From the IMG/VR virus record IMGVR_UViG_3300044846_001025, positions 1 to 54,846 of that record: 54,846 nucleotides of DNA; one strand, 5' to 3'. This document shows, in pieces, positions 28,491 through 37,994 of the stretch; positions within the stretch are counted from its first letter, which is position 1; each line of letters begins with the position of its first letter. The DNA is from a virus. A model generated the notes under the pieces. It was not told the DNA's origin. It saw nothing but the letters and a program-made list of their open reading frames with translations, and made no database searches. The position numbers and the translations under genes were made by a program.

Positions 28491-28808
28491 ATGGCACAGA
28501 AAAAACAATCTTACATCTCAGCTGAACTAGAGTGGGCAGAAGAGAAACTTAGAGAATGGAGACAGTATGTAGATTCTAATCCACTACATTCTTTAAAAGA
28601 CCGAGTAGAATGGAAGCCAACTTCTAAAGGAGGTTCTATTCCTATGGTAATTGCTTCAATTGAACAGCAAATTAAATCAATCCGTGATACCATGAAAGAG
28701 TATCTTGCTCTTTTAGATGTGGTAGATAAACTTCGGGAGAAAGAAGAAGCCAAACTTGAAATACGTGGTTCTCAAGAAGTTAATGGCAAGATGAGTAAAT
28801 TTATGTAA
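28491..28808 (+). CDS. Candidate small terminase subunit (coiled-coil)
   Basis: 105 residues, strongly helical (SAELEWAEEKLREWRQYVD; IASIEQQIKSIRDTMKEYLALLDVVDKL), ending one base before the large terminase gene. Size, helicity and position directly upstream of the large terminase gene fit a small terminase, but no sequence signature proves it. The same protein may instead be a packaging accessory factor. Confidence 0.5.
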   Translation: MAQKKQSYISAELEWAEEKLREWRQYVDSNPLHSLKDRVEWKPTSKGGSIPMVIASIEQQIKSIRDTMKEYLALLDVVDKLREKEEAKLEIRGSQEVNGKMSKFM

Positions 28809-28809
28809 T

Positions 28810-30810
28810 ATGCATTTAGATAGTCCAGAGTTTTTTGTTAATATGAAGTCGGTTCCTGATAAGGAATCGTCAGAATATGTTTCTTTTTGGGAAGCAGAAG
28901 ATAAGAAGATTACAGAGGGTATTACCATTAATGGGTTTCACTTTTCTCCTTTTATCTATTGGCATTTAAATTACTGGTCTATTTATGTAGATACAATGGT
29001 AGGCAAAAGACAAGTTCGTAAGTTAGATCGCCCTCAGTTGTGGGATACTTACTTGGCTGTCGATGAAACTATCAATAGAGCAGAAAATCATTCTGACGGA
29101 AAGAAGGGAGTTGTGATGGTAGGTTCACGACGTATCTCTAAATCAGTATTGACTTCCTCGTATATGACCCATAAAGCAGTAACCCAAAAAGGTAGTGACA
29201 ATCTTATCTCTGCTTTGAATGGGCCTGACTTAAAAATTATAACAGAGTACGTAGACTTAGGTTTACGTAATCTTCCAGAATACTTTAAGTTTCCTCGTAT
29301 TGAAGATGATTGGAAGAGACAAGTAACTCTTGGATACAAAGACAAACAAAACGTAAGACATGAATGGTCTAAATTTCACATCCGAAACTTTGACGAAGGC
29401 AACAATACGGAAGCAGCTGCTGGTCTTACTCTATCTTCTTTTATGTTGGAGGAGGGAGGAAAAGGAAAGATTCTCAATTGTTTGGCGGCAACTACTCCTT
29501 GTTTTGACAGTCCATATGGATGGCGTTGTTCTCCTTTTGTCATTGGGACTTCGGGAGATATGACAAAGGCAGGGGATTTGGAAGAGCTTTTCAATAACCC
29601 TGAAGCATATAATTTTCTTCCTGTAGAGTCACTTGACTCTGGTAAATCCTATGGTTTGTTTATCCCAGGAACTAAATCTTTGAAGGTACCAAAAGAACCA
29701 AAATCTCTTGGACTTTACTTAGAGAATGCGGAACCATCGGAATTAGACGATATAACAATTTGGGTATCTGATGAAGACAAAGGAAAAGAATTAATCTTAA
29801 AGTCTAGAGAACAGATTAAGAAATCTAGTGGTCTAGAAGCATACTTGAAGGAGGTAATGTATTATCCTCTGACACACGAAGAATGTTTCTTAGAACTTTC
29901 CCAAAACATCTTTCCTGTGGATCTTCTTCAGGAACAATTGCAAAAGATCACAGCATTAGACGCAAATCCAGATTACGTAGAACTAGTGCAGAAATCAGAT
30001 GGAAGCATTGGTCATAAGTTTACAGATAAGAAACCAGTTCAAAACTTCCCTTCTAAACCAACAGATAACTTAGAAGGTGCAGTTCAGATTTGGGAGTACC
30101 CTATACTAGGGGCACCCTATGGACTTTATACAGCAGGGACTGACCCATATAAACAGTCACAAGCTAAGTACTCAACCTCTTTAGGCTCTACTTATATTTA
30201 CAAACGTGTGCATGATATTGCAGGGGAAGGATGGCAGAACATAGTAGTAGCAGCGTATACAGGTCGTCCTAAAAAGATTGAACAGTGGTATGAGATGACA
30301 AAGATGTTATTAAAGTACTATAACGCTAAAACACTTTGTGAAAACATGGATATGGGATTCATTCAGCATTGTATTGAAAAGAACGAATCTGCTTTTTTCT
30401 TAGAACGCACACCTTCATTCTTGAATGACATCCACCCTAGTAGTGCAGTAAATCGTGAGTATGGAATACATATGACCAGTGATATTAAGGATTACTTGAA
30501 CTCACTGATTATAGAATACATCACAGAAGTTATAGAAAGAGAGACAGATGCAGAGGGTAACGTCGTAAAAGAAAGATTAGGAGTTACTAGAATACTTGAC
30601 CCTCTACTGCTTAAAGAATTAATTAAGTTTACTCCCAAATTAAACGTCGACCGAGTTATTTCTTTTGGCCTTACTCTTGCTATGGCAAAATCCTTAAACA
30701 GCAAATCAGTAATAGTATCTTCTACACAGGATTCTCGCATGCAAGAGTACTTTAAATCCATGAAATCAAAACAACTTTTCAGGACAACAAGAAGCCCTTT
30801 TAGGTATTAA
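28810..30810 (+). CDS. terL: Large terminase subunit
   Basis: 666 residues. VGSRRISKS (104-112) is a modified Walker A of the kind found in crAss-like terminases, and SSFMLEEGG (209-217) is Walker B with its Glu pair. The nuclease part starts with TAGTDPYKQ (441-449, Asp445 a metal ligand) and CENMDMGF (510-517) gives further acidic residues. It packages DNA into proheads and cuts the concatemer. The upstream coiled-coil gene and downstream portal gene support the call. Confidence 0.93.
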   Translation: MHLDSPEFFVNMKSVPDKESSEYVSFWEAEDKKITEGITINGFHFSPFIYWHLNYWSIYVDTMVGKRQVRKLDRPQLWDTYLAVDETINRAENHSDGKKGVVMVGSRRISKSVLTSSYMTHKAVTQKGSDNLISALNGPDLKIITEYVDLGLRNLPEYFKFPRIEDDWKRQVTLGYKDKQNVRHEWSKFHIRNFDEGNNTEAAAGLTLSSFMLEEGGKGKILNCLAATTPCFDSPYGWRCSPFVIGTSGDMTKAGDLEELFNNPEAYNFLPVESLDSGKSYGLFIPGTKSLKVPKEPKSLGLYLENAEPSELDDITIWVSDEDKGKELILKSREQIKKSSGLEAYLKEVMYYPLTHEECFLELSQNIFPVDLLQEQLQKITALDANPDYVELVQKSDGSIGHKFTDKKPVQNFPSKPTDNLEGAVQIWEYPILGAPYGLYTAGTDPYKQSQAKYSTSLGSTYIYKRVHDIAGEGWQNIVVAAYTGRPKKIEQWYEMTKMLLKYYNAKTLCENMDMGFIQHCIEKNESAFFLERTPSFLNDIHPSSAVNREYGIHMTSDIKDYLNSLIIEYITEVIERETDAEGNVVKERLGVTRILDPLLLKELIKFTPKLNVDRVISFGLTLAMAKSLNSKSVIVSSTQDSRMQEYFKSMKSKQLFRTTRSPFRY

Positions 30811-30909
30811 ACTACACTTATTTTAAAATTTTGGGTATCAAAATTAAGATTTGGTATTATTTTTACCGCTAGTTATACTTTATAAGTTAATACATTAACA
30901 TCCATTGTT
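30811..30909. other. Short spacer before the portal gene
   Basis: 99 nt, AT-rich. It contains a weak promoter-like pair (TTTGG, then TATACTTT, about 23 nt apart), but the second box does not match TAnnTTTG at its last position, so I do not call a promoter. Confidence 0.4.
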
Positions 30910-33360
30910 ATGATCATAGAAGCACTCAAAGAGTACACTGATGCACTGAATCACGCATACTTTTATCCAGAGCAATTTGTTTCTGCAGCCAAGAAACAAA
31001 AGCCTCAGTGGATTAAATCTACCCTTGACTACTTTGCAAATATTGCATTTGCCCAGTACCGACAAAACATAAAATTCAGAAAAAACTACCGTCTATTTAA
31101 CGGAGAGTTTAACTTTGATGATTACACCAATGAGCCCCAGATACAAGAAATTATTAGTTACCTTTCAGATACTCCTGATCAAGAGCCAGAAATTCCTCAG
31201 CATCTTAAGCATTATCCAATAGTCAACCCACCTATCAATCAATTGAAGGGGGAGTTAATTAACAGACCGTTTAAGTATAAGGTTAAAGCTGTTGACGATG
31301 CGAGTGTAGATGAGAACATTGACTTCCGTACTGACTTAATTAAAGAGTTCTTCATGAATAAAATGATGGCTCGTTTAGAAGGAGTACCTGAAGAACAGTT
31401 ACAGCAGATTCAAGAAGAGATGATGGCTGAGATTCAAAACAAAATCTTGGACTACACTTCTACTGCCGAAGAGTGGGGCAATAAAGTACTTAACGCACTT
31501 AAGTATAGTTTCCGTTTAAAAGAAAAGTCTAGTCAAGGTTTCTTGGATTTTTTGATTACAGGACAAGAGTTTCACCACTTCTACCCAGACAATTCAAGAA
31601 TTGGATTTAACTACAAAGTAGAAAACCCATCTAACGTATGGTACTTAGCAAATCGTAATGCTATGTATACTACTGATTGTTGGGCTTTAGGTACTATTGA
31701 AGTTCTTTCTATGTCTGAAATAGTAGAGAGATATAATCTTTCTGGTGAAGAAGTTAAGCACTTGAATAGTCGTTCTTTACAGAACCTTCGTAACAACGAA
31801 TATTCTCCATTGTCTCCTGCACTTCCAGACCCTAACGACCCATTGTGGCAGTTGACATTTGAGAACGTGGGTGACTTTGCCAATGGAGGTATTGACCACA
31901 ACGTATTCTCGTTTAACTCTCAACACGCCTACACAGTAGTTACTTGTTACTGGCAGTCTAAAAAGAAGATATATAAACGTCAGTACATAGACGAACAAGG
32001 ATACCTTCAAGAACAATTTGTAAGTGAAGACTACAAGTACGATAAAACTATGGGCGATATTGCTCTAGATGAGTTGTGGATTAACGAATGGTGGAAAGGT
32101 ATTAAGATTGGTGCTGACATCTACATTGATGTAGAACCTTTAGAGTATAGCCAAACTCCTCCAATTGTAGGTATTGTAAACACTACTCGTAATACCCAAG
32201 GCAAATCTTTGCTTGATCTTCTTAAGCCTTACCAAGTTCTTTACAACATTTGTATGAACCAGTTGTGGGAGTTGCTTGAGAAAGAGATTGGTGTGGTATT
32301 CTTGGGTGACTTAAAAGTAGTGCCTAAGAAAGATTCTCAAGATCCAATTGAGACAATGCTTTGGAATGCAAAGAATCGTGGTACTTTGTTTATTGATACA
32401 TCTCCAGAGAATACTGGTGGAGCTGTTCAGTTCAACCAAATGTCTCGTGTAGACTTGACGAGAACTGGAGAAATCCAATCTCGTATCCAATTGGCACAAG
32501 CTCTCCGTACAGAGGCATACGAACTTATTGGTGTAACTCGCCAGCGTCTAGGATCAGTAACTCCCTCCGAGACGGCTACTGCTACTAAAGAAGGACTTAC
32601 TCAATCATTCTCTCAAACAGAAACATGGTTTGCTTGGCATGATAACGTAATGCAACAAGTATATCAAACAATGCTTGAGATGGCTCAATACACAGAATTG
32701 CAAAAGCCTACCTCTACTTTGAACTACTTAAACTCAGAATTGGAAACTGTATTCTTACGTATAACTAAGAATGAGTTACTTCGTGAGTTGTTTGTATTTG
32801 TAACATCATACGCTGAGGATAGAGTAACACTTGAGCAGTTGCGTTCATTGGCTCAACCTGCACTTCAGAATGGTGCAGAGTTGATTGAGATTTTTGACTT
32901 GTATACTGCTGCCTCAGAACGTTCACTCCGTCACGTATTAGAAGGCGTACAAGAACGTAAAGCTCAATTGCAACAACAGCAAATGGCACAACAGCAACAA
33001 CAGATGGAAATGCAACAACAACAATTCCAAACTAAACTTGCTGCAGATGCTGAACAAAAACAACAAGATGCACAACGTGAGGATATGAACAAAGAACTCG
33101 ACCGTCAGAACAGACTTGACGTAGAGCGTCTACGTGGTATTGCTAATGAAGGTTCATTCTCACAAGAAAAAGATTTGACTCCTCTATTGATACAACAGGC
33201 TAACCTGGCTAAGGAACAATCTAAGATGCGATTTGAGCAACTTAAGAATGCTGACCAAGTTAGTCTTAAGAGTAGAGAGTTGGATTTAAAGGAAAAAGAC
33301 ATCGATACTAAGCTGCAAATAGCTAAGCAAAACAAGAATAAATACGATAAGAAGAAATAA
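30910..33360 (+). CDS. Portal protein (crAss-like)
   Basis: 816 residues. It follows the large terminase and has the general portal layout: an N-terminal region with YPEQFVSAAKKQ and RLFNGEF, a beta-rich central domain, a helical stretch with the TPSETATATKEGL motif (around 550), then a long Gln-rich coiled-coil tail (about 675-740, QQQMAQQQQQMEMQQ) and a Lys-rich end. Twelve copies should form the DNA entry channel. The Gln-rich tail is unusually long for portals generally, but similar tails occur in this order. Confidence 0.88.
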   Translation: MIIEALKEYTDALNHAYFYPEQFVSAAKKQKPQWIKSTLDYFANIAFAQYRQNIKFRKNYRLFNGEFNFDDYTNEPQIQEIISYLSDTPDQEPEIPQHLKHYPIVNPPINQLKGELINRPFKYKVKAVDDASVDENIDFRTDLIKEFFMNKMMARLEGVPEEQLQQIQEEMMAEIQNKILDYTSTAEEWGNKVLNALKYSFRLKEKSSQGFLDFLITGQEFHHFYPDNSRIGFNYKVENPSNVWYLANRNAMYTTDCWALGTIEVLSMSEIVERYNLSGEEVKHLNSRSLQNLRNNEYSPLSPALPDPNDPLWQLTFENVGDFANGGIDHNVFSFNSQHAYTVVTCYWQSKKKIYKRQYIDEQGYLQEQFVSEDYKYDKTMGDIALDELWINEWWKGIKIGADIYIDVEPLEYSQTPPIVGIVNTTRNTQGKSLLDLLKPYQVLYNICMNQLWELLEKEIGVVFLGDLKVVPKKDSQDPIETMLWNAKNRGTLFIDTSPENTGGAVQFNQMSRVDLTRTGEIQSRIQLAQALRTEAYELIGVTRQRLGSVTPSETATATKEGLTQSFSQTETWFAWHDNVMQQVYQTMLEMAQYTELQKPTSTLNYLNSELETVFLRITKNELLRELFVFVTSYAEDRVTLEQLRSLAQPALQNGAELIEIFDLYTAASERSLRHVLEGVQERKAQLQQQQMAQQQQQMEMQQQQFQTKLAADAEQKQQDAQREDMNKELDRQNRLDVERLRGIANEGSFSQEKDLTPLLIQQANLAKEQSKMRFEQLKNADQVSLKSRELDLKEKDIDTKLQIAKQNKNKYDKKK

Positions 33361-33405
33361 GAATTTCACTTTATCTATATTTACACACTCACTTTTTTTA
33401 ACCTA

Positions 33406-33435
33406 TTGTGTTAATTTTTTAATAGGTTAACTTTG
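33406..33435 (+). promoter_or_regulatory. Host-type promoter for scaffold and capsid genes
   Basis: TTGTG at 33406 and TAACTTTG at 33428 (22 nt apart). The -33 half differs from TTGAC, so it is somewhat weaker in match. The scaffold-like gene starts 29 nt downstream. Confidence 0.65.
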
Positions 33436-33464
33436 AAAACAGACAAACCAACCAACTAATTGTC

Positions 33465-34667
33465 ATGAATAACAACCCAAACGACGACCAATTAGGTTTA
33501 GACAACCTAGAGTTCTTTGAAAATTTTGCTACTGATGATCCCCTAGAGGATCCCCAGTTTGATCCCAACGCTAATCTTGCCCCTGATATTTTGGGTGGTG
33601 AGAAGATGGACTTAGAAGACGATGACCTTCCTATGGGAGGACAAGGTAAAAAACCAGCGGCTCCTGTCACTCCTCCAGCCCCTACTCCTAATGAAGAAGA
33701 AGAGGAAGAAGAAGACGATGACAACAAGTCTACAGGCAACCAAGAGCTAGAAGATGATGACTTAGAAGATGATTCTGATGACATTAACTACTACGAAGCT
33801 TTTGGTAAAGGATTGCTGAAGTCAGGACATTTTGATTTAGGTGAGGAATTTGATCCTGACCAAGTAGAATGGACTGAAGAAAGTTTCCTTGAAATGATGT
33901 CTGCTACCGTTGAGAACAAAGCGTGGAAACAACTAGAGGAAATTGCTACTGAGGCTTATGGTCCAGAAGGACTTGAATTGGTGAAAGATCTTTTCATTAA
34001 TAAAGTCCCTGTACAACAATACCTTTCTAAGTTCAACGAACAAGTTGCACTTGAAAACGTTGACTTGACTAATCCTCAGAACCAAGAAGCTATCTTCCGT
34101 GAGTATCTTTCTCGCACTGGTTTAGACCAAGATGAGATTGATGAACAACTTGAATATGCTGTCAAGACTAATAAACTTGAGAACTTCTCAGAAAAGTACT
34201 ACGTAAAATTACTTGAACGTAGTAGACAAGAAAGAGAAGTGTTAGCAGAACAAAGTGCTCAGAAACAAAGAGAAGCACAAGAAAGAGAAAATGCAAGACA
34301 AGAGTCTTACATTAAAACTTTAGAAGATGCAATCAAAACAGGAGATATTAATGGCTTCCCTATCAATCAGAATGAAGCAGCTAACTTATTTGACTATGTA
34401 ACTAACAGAAGTTATCAGTTACCTAACGGTCAAAAGATTAGCGAGTTTGAGTTTACCTTGGCAAAGATGCGTCAAGAAGATCCTCAAAAGTTTCTAGCAG
34501 TAGCAAGGTTAGTTCAATCTAACTTAGACCTAGCTCCAGTTAAGAAGAAAGGTGTAAGTGAGGAGACTAACTCAATTTTCCAAGAATTGCAAAAAAAGTC
34601 TAAAAAAGGACCTAAAGGAGAACCTAGGAAAGAGACCCAACTCTTTAGTAATTTCTTCGGTAGATAA
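33465..34667 (+). CDS. Acidic scaffold-like capsid assembly protein
   Basis: 400 residues. Residues 1-110 are very acidic, with runs EEEEEEEDDD and LEDDDLEDDSDD, and the rest is helical and charged (QERENARQ, KTLEDAIKTGDI), ending with KKGPKGEPRKETQ and FFGR. Position between portal and major capsid, acidity and helical content fit a scaffolding protein. It should help prohead assembly and leave or be cut before maturation (inference). No protease gene is seen nearby. Confidence 0.65.
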   Translation: MNNNPNDDQLGLDNLEFFENFATDDPLEDPQFDPNANLAPDILGGEKMDLEDDDLPMGGQGKKPAAPVTPPAPTPNEEEEEEEDDDNKSTGNQELEDDDLEDDSDDINYYEAFGKGLLKSGHFDLGEEFDPDQVEWTEESFLEMMSATVENKAWKQLEEIATEAYGPEGLELVKDLFINKVPVQQYLSKFNEQVALENVDLTNPQNQEAIFREYLSRTGLDQDEIDEQLEYAVKTNKLENFSEKYYVKLLERSRQEREVLAEQSAQKQREAQERENARQESYIKTLEDAIKTGDINGFPINQNEAANLFDYVTNRSYQLPNGQKISEFEFTLAKMRQEDPQKFLAVARLVQSNLDLAPVKKKGVSEETNSIFQELQKKSKKGPKGEPRKETQLFSNFFGR

Positions 34668-34696
34668 AACATAAGCACACATAAACTAAAAATAAA

Positions 34697-36226
34697 ATGC
34701 CTAATCAATCCATTACCAGAGTTAACGGTCGCGTTATAGCTAATGCGCACGTTACCAGCTCTTACTATTCTAAGAATAGTTTGGGTAAGTTGACTGACAA
34801 AAACTTTGTCGAGTCAATGTTGAAAACTAAACCAGACCAGTATGACAAAGTTATGTTGCGTCTGTTCACTGACACTCGCTTGTATTCTAACGATTTGTTG
34901 GATCTTGTGATGAAGAACGGTAAGCCATTTATGGTTAACGACCCTAATGGTGTCTTCACTTACAAAATCAAGAAGCGTGCTGAACTTCCAAAAATCATTG
35001 CCAACTTTGCTACAACTGTTGCAAAACCTGGTATTGATGGTCAAGAGTTCGAAATCGTATTTGACAAACAAGGTTTTGTTGTAAACGATATCATCAGCGC
35101 ACACCGTTATGAGCAAGAGACTTTGGTACAAATTGTATCTGAGCCTGAGCGTTACCAAAATGGTTTCAAATACCGTTGCCGTGCCGTTGCCGCTAGTAGC
35201 ACTGACTTCGTTAACCAACGTTTCTTGGTTGTAGGTACTGAGTACTTCAAAGTAGGTAACGTATTGGGTGAGTACACCACTTCATTCTCTAGCTTGGGAT
35301 TGTTCGATGGTCACTTGGAAGTTATGGCTGATGTATTGAGTCAATATGGTGTTGAACACACTATCACTGACTGGGCTGATGCTACTAAACTTGGTATGCA
35401 AACTGACGCTACTGGTAATCCTATGGACTTGACTTACTACACTTTGACTGATCCTACTGCTGAAGCAGAGAAGACAAAGATCGTAGGTTGGGAACCAACT
35501 GTATCTCGTTTGTTGCGTATGGAAATGATGCGCATGAAAGCAAACATGTTGATGTGGGGTCGCCAAGGCCAAGCTAAAGACGAAAGAGGTCGCTCTACTC
35601 GTATGAAGCAAGGTTTGTGGCAGCAATTGCACTTGGGTAACATTATCCAATACGATCGTGGTCAATTCTCTTTGAACTTGATTCGTACTGCAATTGGTGA
35701 CTTGTTCTACAACCGTGTATTGATTGCTGATCGTAAAGTAAAAGTTTACACCAACCGTGCAGGTATGGAGTTGGCTTCTTCTGCTATCAAGAAAGACTTC
35801 AACAGTGCGAACTTCATGGTGAACGCTGATAAGTTCATGGATGGTAAAGATCGCTTGAAGCAAGGTTATGCTTTCCAATTTGACCACTACATGACTACCG
35901 AAACTGGTCCTGTTGAGTTCGTAGAATTGGAACAGTTGAACATGCATGCTACTTTCTTGGAATTGGGACCTAATAAGAAAACTCCTCCAATCTTTATCGT
36001 ACTTGACGTATCTGGTCAAGAAGATTCAGGTATCCGTGAGGTTAAGTTGTCTACTCGTCCTAACATGTACTACCAGTACATCCCAGGTTCAGTAGGATTC
36101 GGAAGCCAACAGACTGTAATTGCTAACAAAGATCCTTATAGCACTTACATCATGAAAGACTTCTGTGGTGTCTTCTTGGAAGATCCAACCAGAACTGTAA
36201 TCATTAAAGAATACCCACGCCTCTAA
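34697..36226 (+). CDS. Major capsid protein (HK97 fold expected)
   Basis: 509 residues. Position after portal and scaffold, length, and very biased codon use (CGT and CGC for most Arg, AAC, TTG) compared with AGA-rich neighbours all point to the major capsid protein. Patterns such as FMVNDPNGVFTYKI, GFKYRCRAVA and LQQGYAFQF-type strands are in line with crAss-like capsid proteins as I recall them. It forms the icosahedral shell of T=9-type heads in this order. Confidence 0.85.
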   Translation: MPNQSITRVNGRVIANAHVTSSYYSKNSLGKLTDKNFVESMLKTKPDQYDKVMLRLFTDTRLYSNDLLDLVMKNGKPFMVNDPNGVFTYKIKKRAELPKIIANFATTVAKPGIDGQEFEIVFDKQGFVVNDIISAHRYEQETLVQIVSEPERYQNGFKYRCRAVAASSTDFVNQRFLVVGTEYFKVGNVLGEYTTSFSSLGLFDGHLEVMADVLSQYGVEHTITDWADATKLGMQTDATGNPMDLTYYTLTDPTAEAEKTKIVGWEPTVSRLLRMEMMRMKANMLMWGRQGQAKDERGRSTRMKQGLWQQLHLGNIIQYDRGQFSLNLIRTAIGDLFYNRVLIADRKVKVYTNRAGMELASSAIKKDFNSANFMVNADKFMDGKDRLKQGYAFQFDHYMTTETGPVEFVELEQLNMHATFLELGPNKKTPPIFIVLDVSGQEDSGIREVKLSTRPNMYYQYIPGSVGFGSQQTVIANKDPYSTYIMKDFCGVFLEDPTRTVIIKEYPRL

Positions 36227-36240
36227 TCTAGGCGGTCTTT

Positions 36241-36269
36241 AGAGGGGGAGGGTTCTCGGACTCTCCCCT
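36241..36269 (+). terminator. Hairpin after the capsid gene
   Basis: GGGGAG and CTCCCC pair around a loop with GGGTTCTCGGACT. No T tract follows, so it may be an mRNA stability or processing element rather than a full terminator. Confidence 0.5.
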
Positions 36270-36309
36270 GATAAAGATATTAGATTAACCAAAACAATCA
36301 ACCAAAATA

Positions 36310-37251
36310 ATGAAAGGACAAGAAATCGCACGCGGAACAAAGGTTATTAAACCTTACCGCAAAGAACCTGCAAACTCTAGGAGTTTAGAAGGATCACTGT
36401 ACAGGGAGGGATTTAATTTCATCCCAGGTACATCAAAAAAGTTTTACCCTCGTGTTGATTCACGTGGAGTAATACGAACAGGACTAGATGAAAACGCAAT
36501 GAAGTTGCGAGCAATCGAAGACCCTGAAGTAAAAGAGCAAGAGATGAACCGTATTAAGACTTTAAAAACTTACTACGAATCTATTTTAGATGAATCTCTT
36601 GACCCTACTAGTACGTTCTATGACGAAATAAAAGAGAATGGGTACACCCTAGAAGATGGAGACAATATCTTTAACTTAGAGAATCCCCGTGATGCAATTA
36701 ACTTCTTTTGGTTACTTGAAACGGATATGGTTGCTCACAGTATAGACGATATTGAAACTGGAAAAGCTGACGGATCTATTGTACGTTTTTATGTACACGA
36801 TGGTGAAGTAGAATCTAAATCCGCTTTTGAACGTAAAAAGCGAATTAACAGTGCGATTGCAGAGTTAGATAGAATGACTGCAGTTAAACGTAAGAAGATT
36901 CAAAAGCTTTTAGGTCTAGGATTGGCTGGAGATTCAAGTGAGGAAGAAGTATACAATGCTCTTGATGAGTATTTGCGTATTCCTGCTACTGCTCTTGACC
37001 AAGACCCAATCGCTGCGTTTACGAAAATCACTAAGTACAGTGAAGAGACCTTGGCTATCAAGTCTCTAATCCGTGAGTTGATTGACTACAACGTTATAAG
37101 AGTTAAAGGTTCTGTAGTTTATGAAGGAGAACACGTATGGGCTAGATCAGTAGAAGAGTTAGAATTAACTTTGACTGACCCTAAGAACTCCGACATTTAT
37201 GATGCCTTTAAAGACAAAGTAAAAAACAAAATGAAACTATCCGTTATCTAA
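36310..37251 (+). CDS. Conserved virion-block protein, unknown
   Basis: 313 residues, charged and mostly helical, beginning MKGQEIARGTKVIKPY. The Lys/Arg-rich segment ERKKRINSAIAELDRMTAVKRKK (about 180-205) and many acidic residues suggest a protein that contacts DNA or assembles inside the head. It lies directly after the capsid gene, as expected for a minor head or connector protein. No exact role is recognised. Confidence 0.65.
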   Translation: MKGQEIARGTKVIKPYRKEPANSRSLEGSLYREGFNFIPGTSKKFYPRVDSRGVIRTGLDENAMKLRAIEDPEVKEQEMNRIKTLKTYYESILDESLDPTSTFYDEIKENGYTLEDGDNIFNLENPRDAINFFWLLETDMVAHSIDDIETGKADGSIVRFYVHDGEVESKSAFERKKRINSAIAELDRMTAVKRKKIQKLLGLGLAGDSSEEEVYNALDEYLRIPATALDQDPIAAFTKITKYSEETLAIKSLIRELIDYNVIRVKGSVVYEGEHVWARSVEELELTLTDPKNSDIYDAFKDKVKNKMKLSVI

Positions 37252-37260
37252 TAACCGAAG

Positions 37261-37977
37261 ATGATACCAGTACAAGAGTTGATATACGAGTTTAAGTTAA
37301 GCTTAAATAAGATGGACAGGCAAGACAACGTGCAAGTCCCTCTAGAAGATATTTTGGTTTTCTTAAATCAGGCTCAATTATCTTGGGTAGAATCTAAAGT
37401 AGGAGAAAACAACATTTTCAGACACGGATACGAAGGGACAAGAAAGAGAATTGAAGACTTACAAGGATTGAAAGTTGACGATGTTTCTTTGCCACTAATA
37501 AAAACAACAGACGTTCTTTATAAAGGCTACAAAGCCAGTTTGAAATCTCTCCCTAACTACATGATGTATGTAATGTCACATGTAGGTGCAAGGAAAGAAG
37601 ATTGTAAAGCAGGTTTAACAGTAGATTTAATTAGACAAAACGATCTGTCAACATTATACTTTGATGCAAACTTTAGCCCCTCCTTTGAATGGAGAAATAC
37701 ATTTGCAACAATCGGCCAAGATAACATCACTGTATACACTGACGAAAGTTTTGAAATTGAGAATCTTTACCTTACTTACTTAAGATATCCAAAGCCAATA
37801 GATTCAGAAGGCTACATCAACTTAGATGGATTGGATTCAGTAAATATGGACTGTGAACTTCCTTACTATGCTAAATCAGATATTCTGAATTTAGCTATTA
37901 AGTTTGCCGCACAATCAGTAGACAATCAAGGCCAAGCAGCTTTTGCAGAGGACAGAAGTGTTAAAAACTCAGAATAA
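37261..37977 (+). CDS. Putative head-tail connector ring protein
   Basis: 238 residues. The N-terminal helix (VQELIYEFKLSLNK) and LEDILVFLNQAQLSWV look like the connector proteins (gp11/gp4-like) of podoviruses, and the C-end has a long helix (SDILNLAIKFAAQSV). The spacing and order in the virion block fit a ring below the portal. The call is structural inference. Confidence 0.55.
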   Translation: MIPVQELIYEFKLSLNKMDRQDNVQVPLEDILVFLNQAQLSWVESKVGENNIFRHGYEGTRKRIEDLQGLKVDDVSLPLIKTTDVLYKGYKASLKSLPNYMMYVMSHVGARKEDCKAGLTVDLIRQNDLSTLYFDANFSPSFEWRNTFATIGQDNITVYTDESFEIENLYLTYLRYPKPIDSEGYINLDGLDSVNMDCELPYYAKSDILNLAIKFAAQSVDNQGQAAFAEDRSVKNSE

Positions 37978-37994
37978 ACTAATAATATAAAAAA

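Noticed and set aside
33419-33784. 121-codon Ser-rich - strand frame
   Set aside because: Antisense of the acidic Glu/Asp runs in the scaffold-like gene; no start context or homology.
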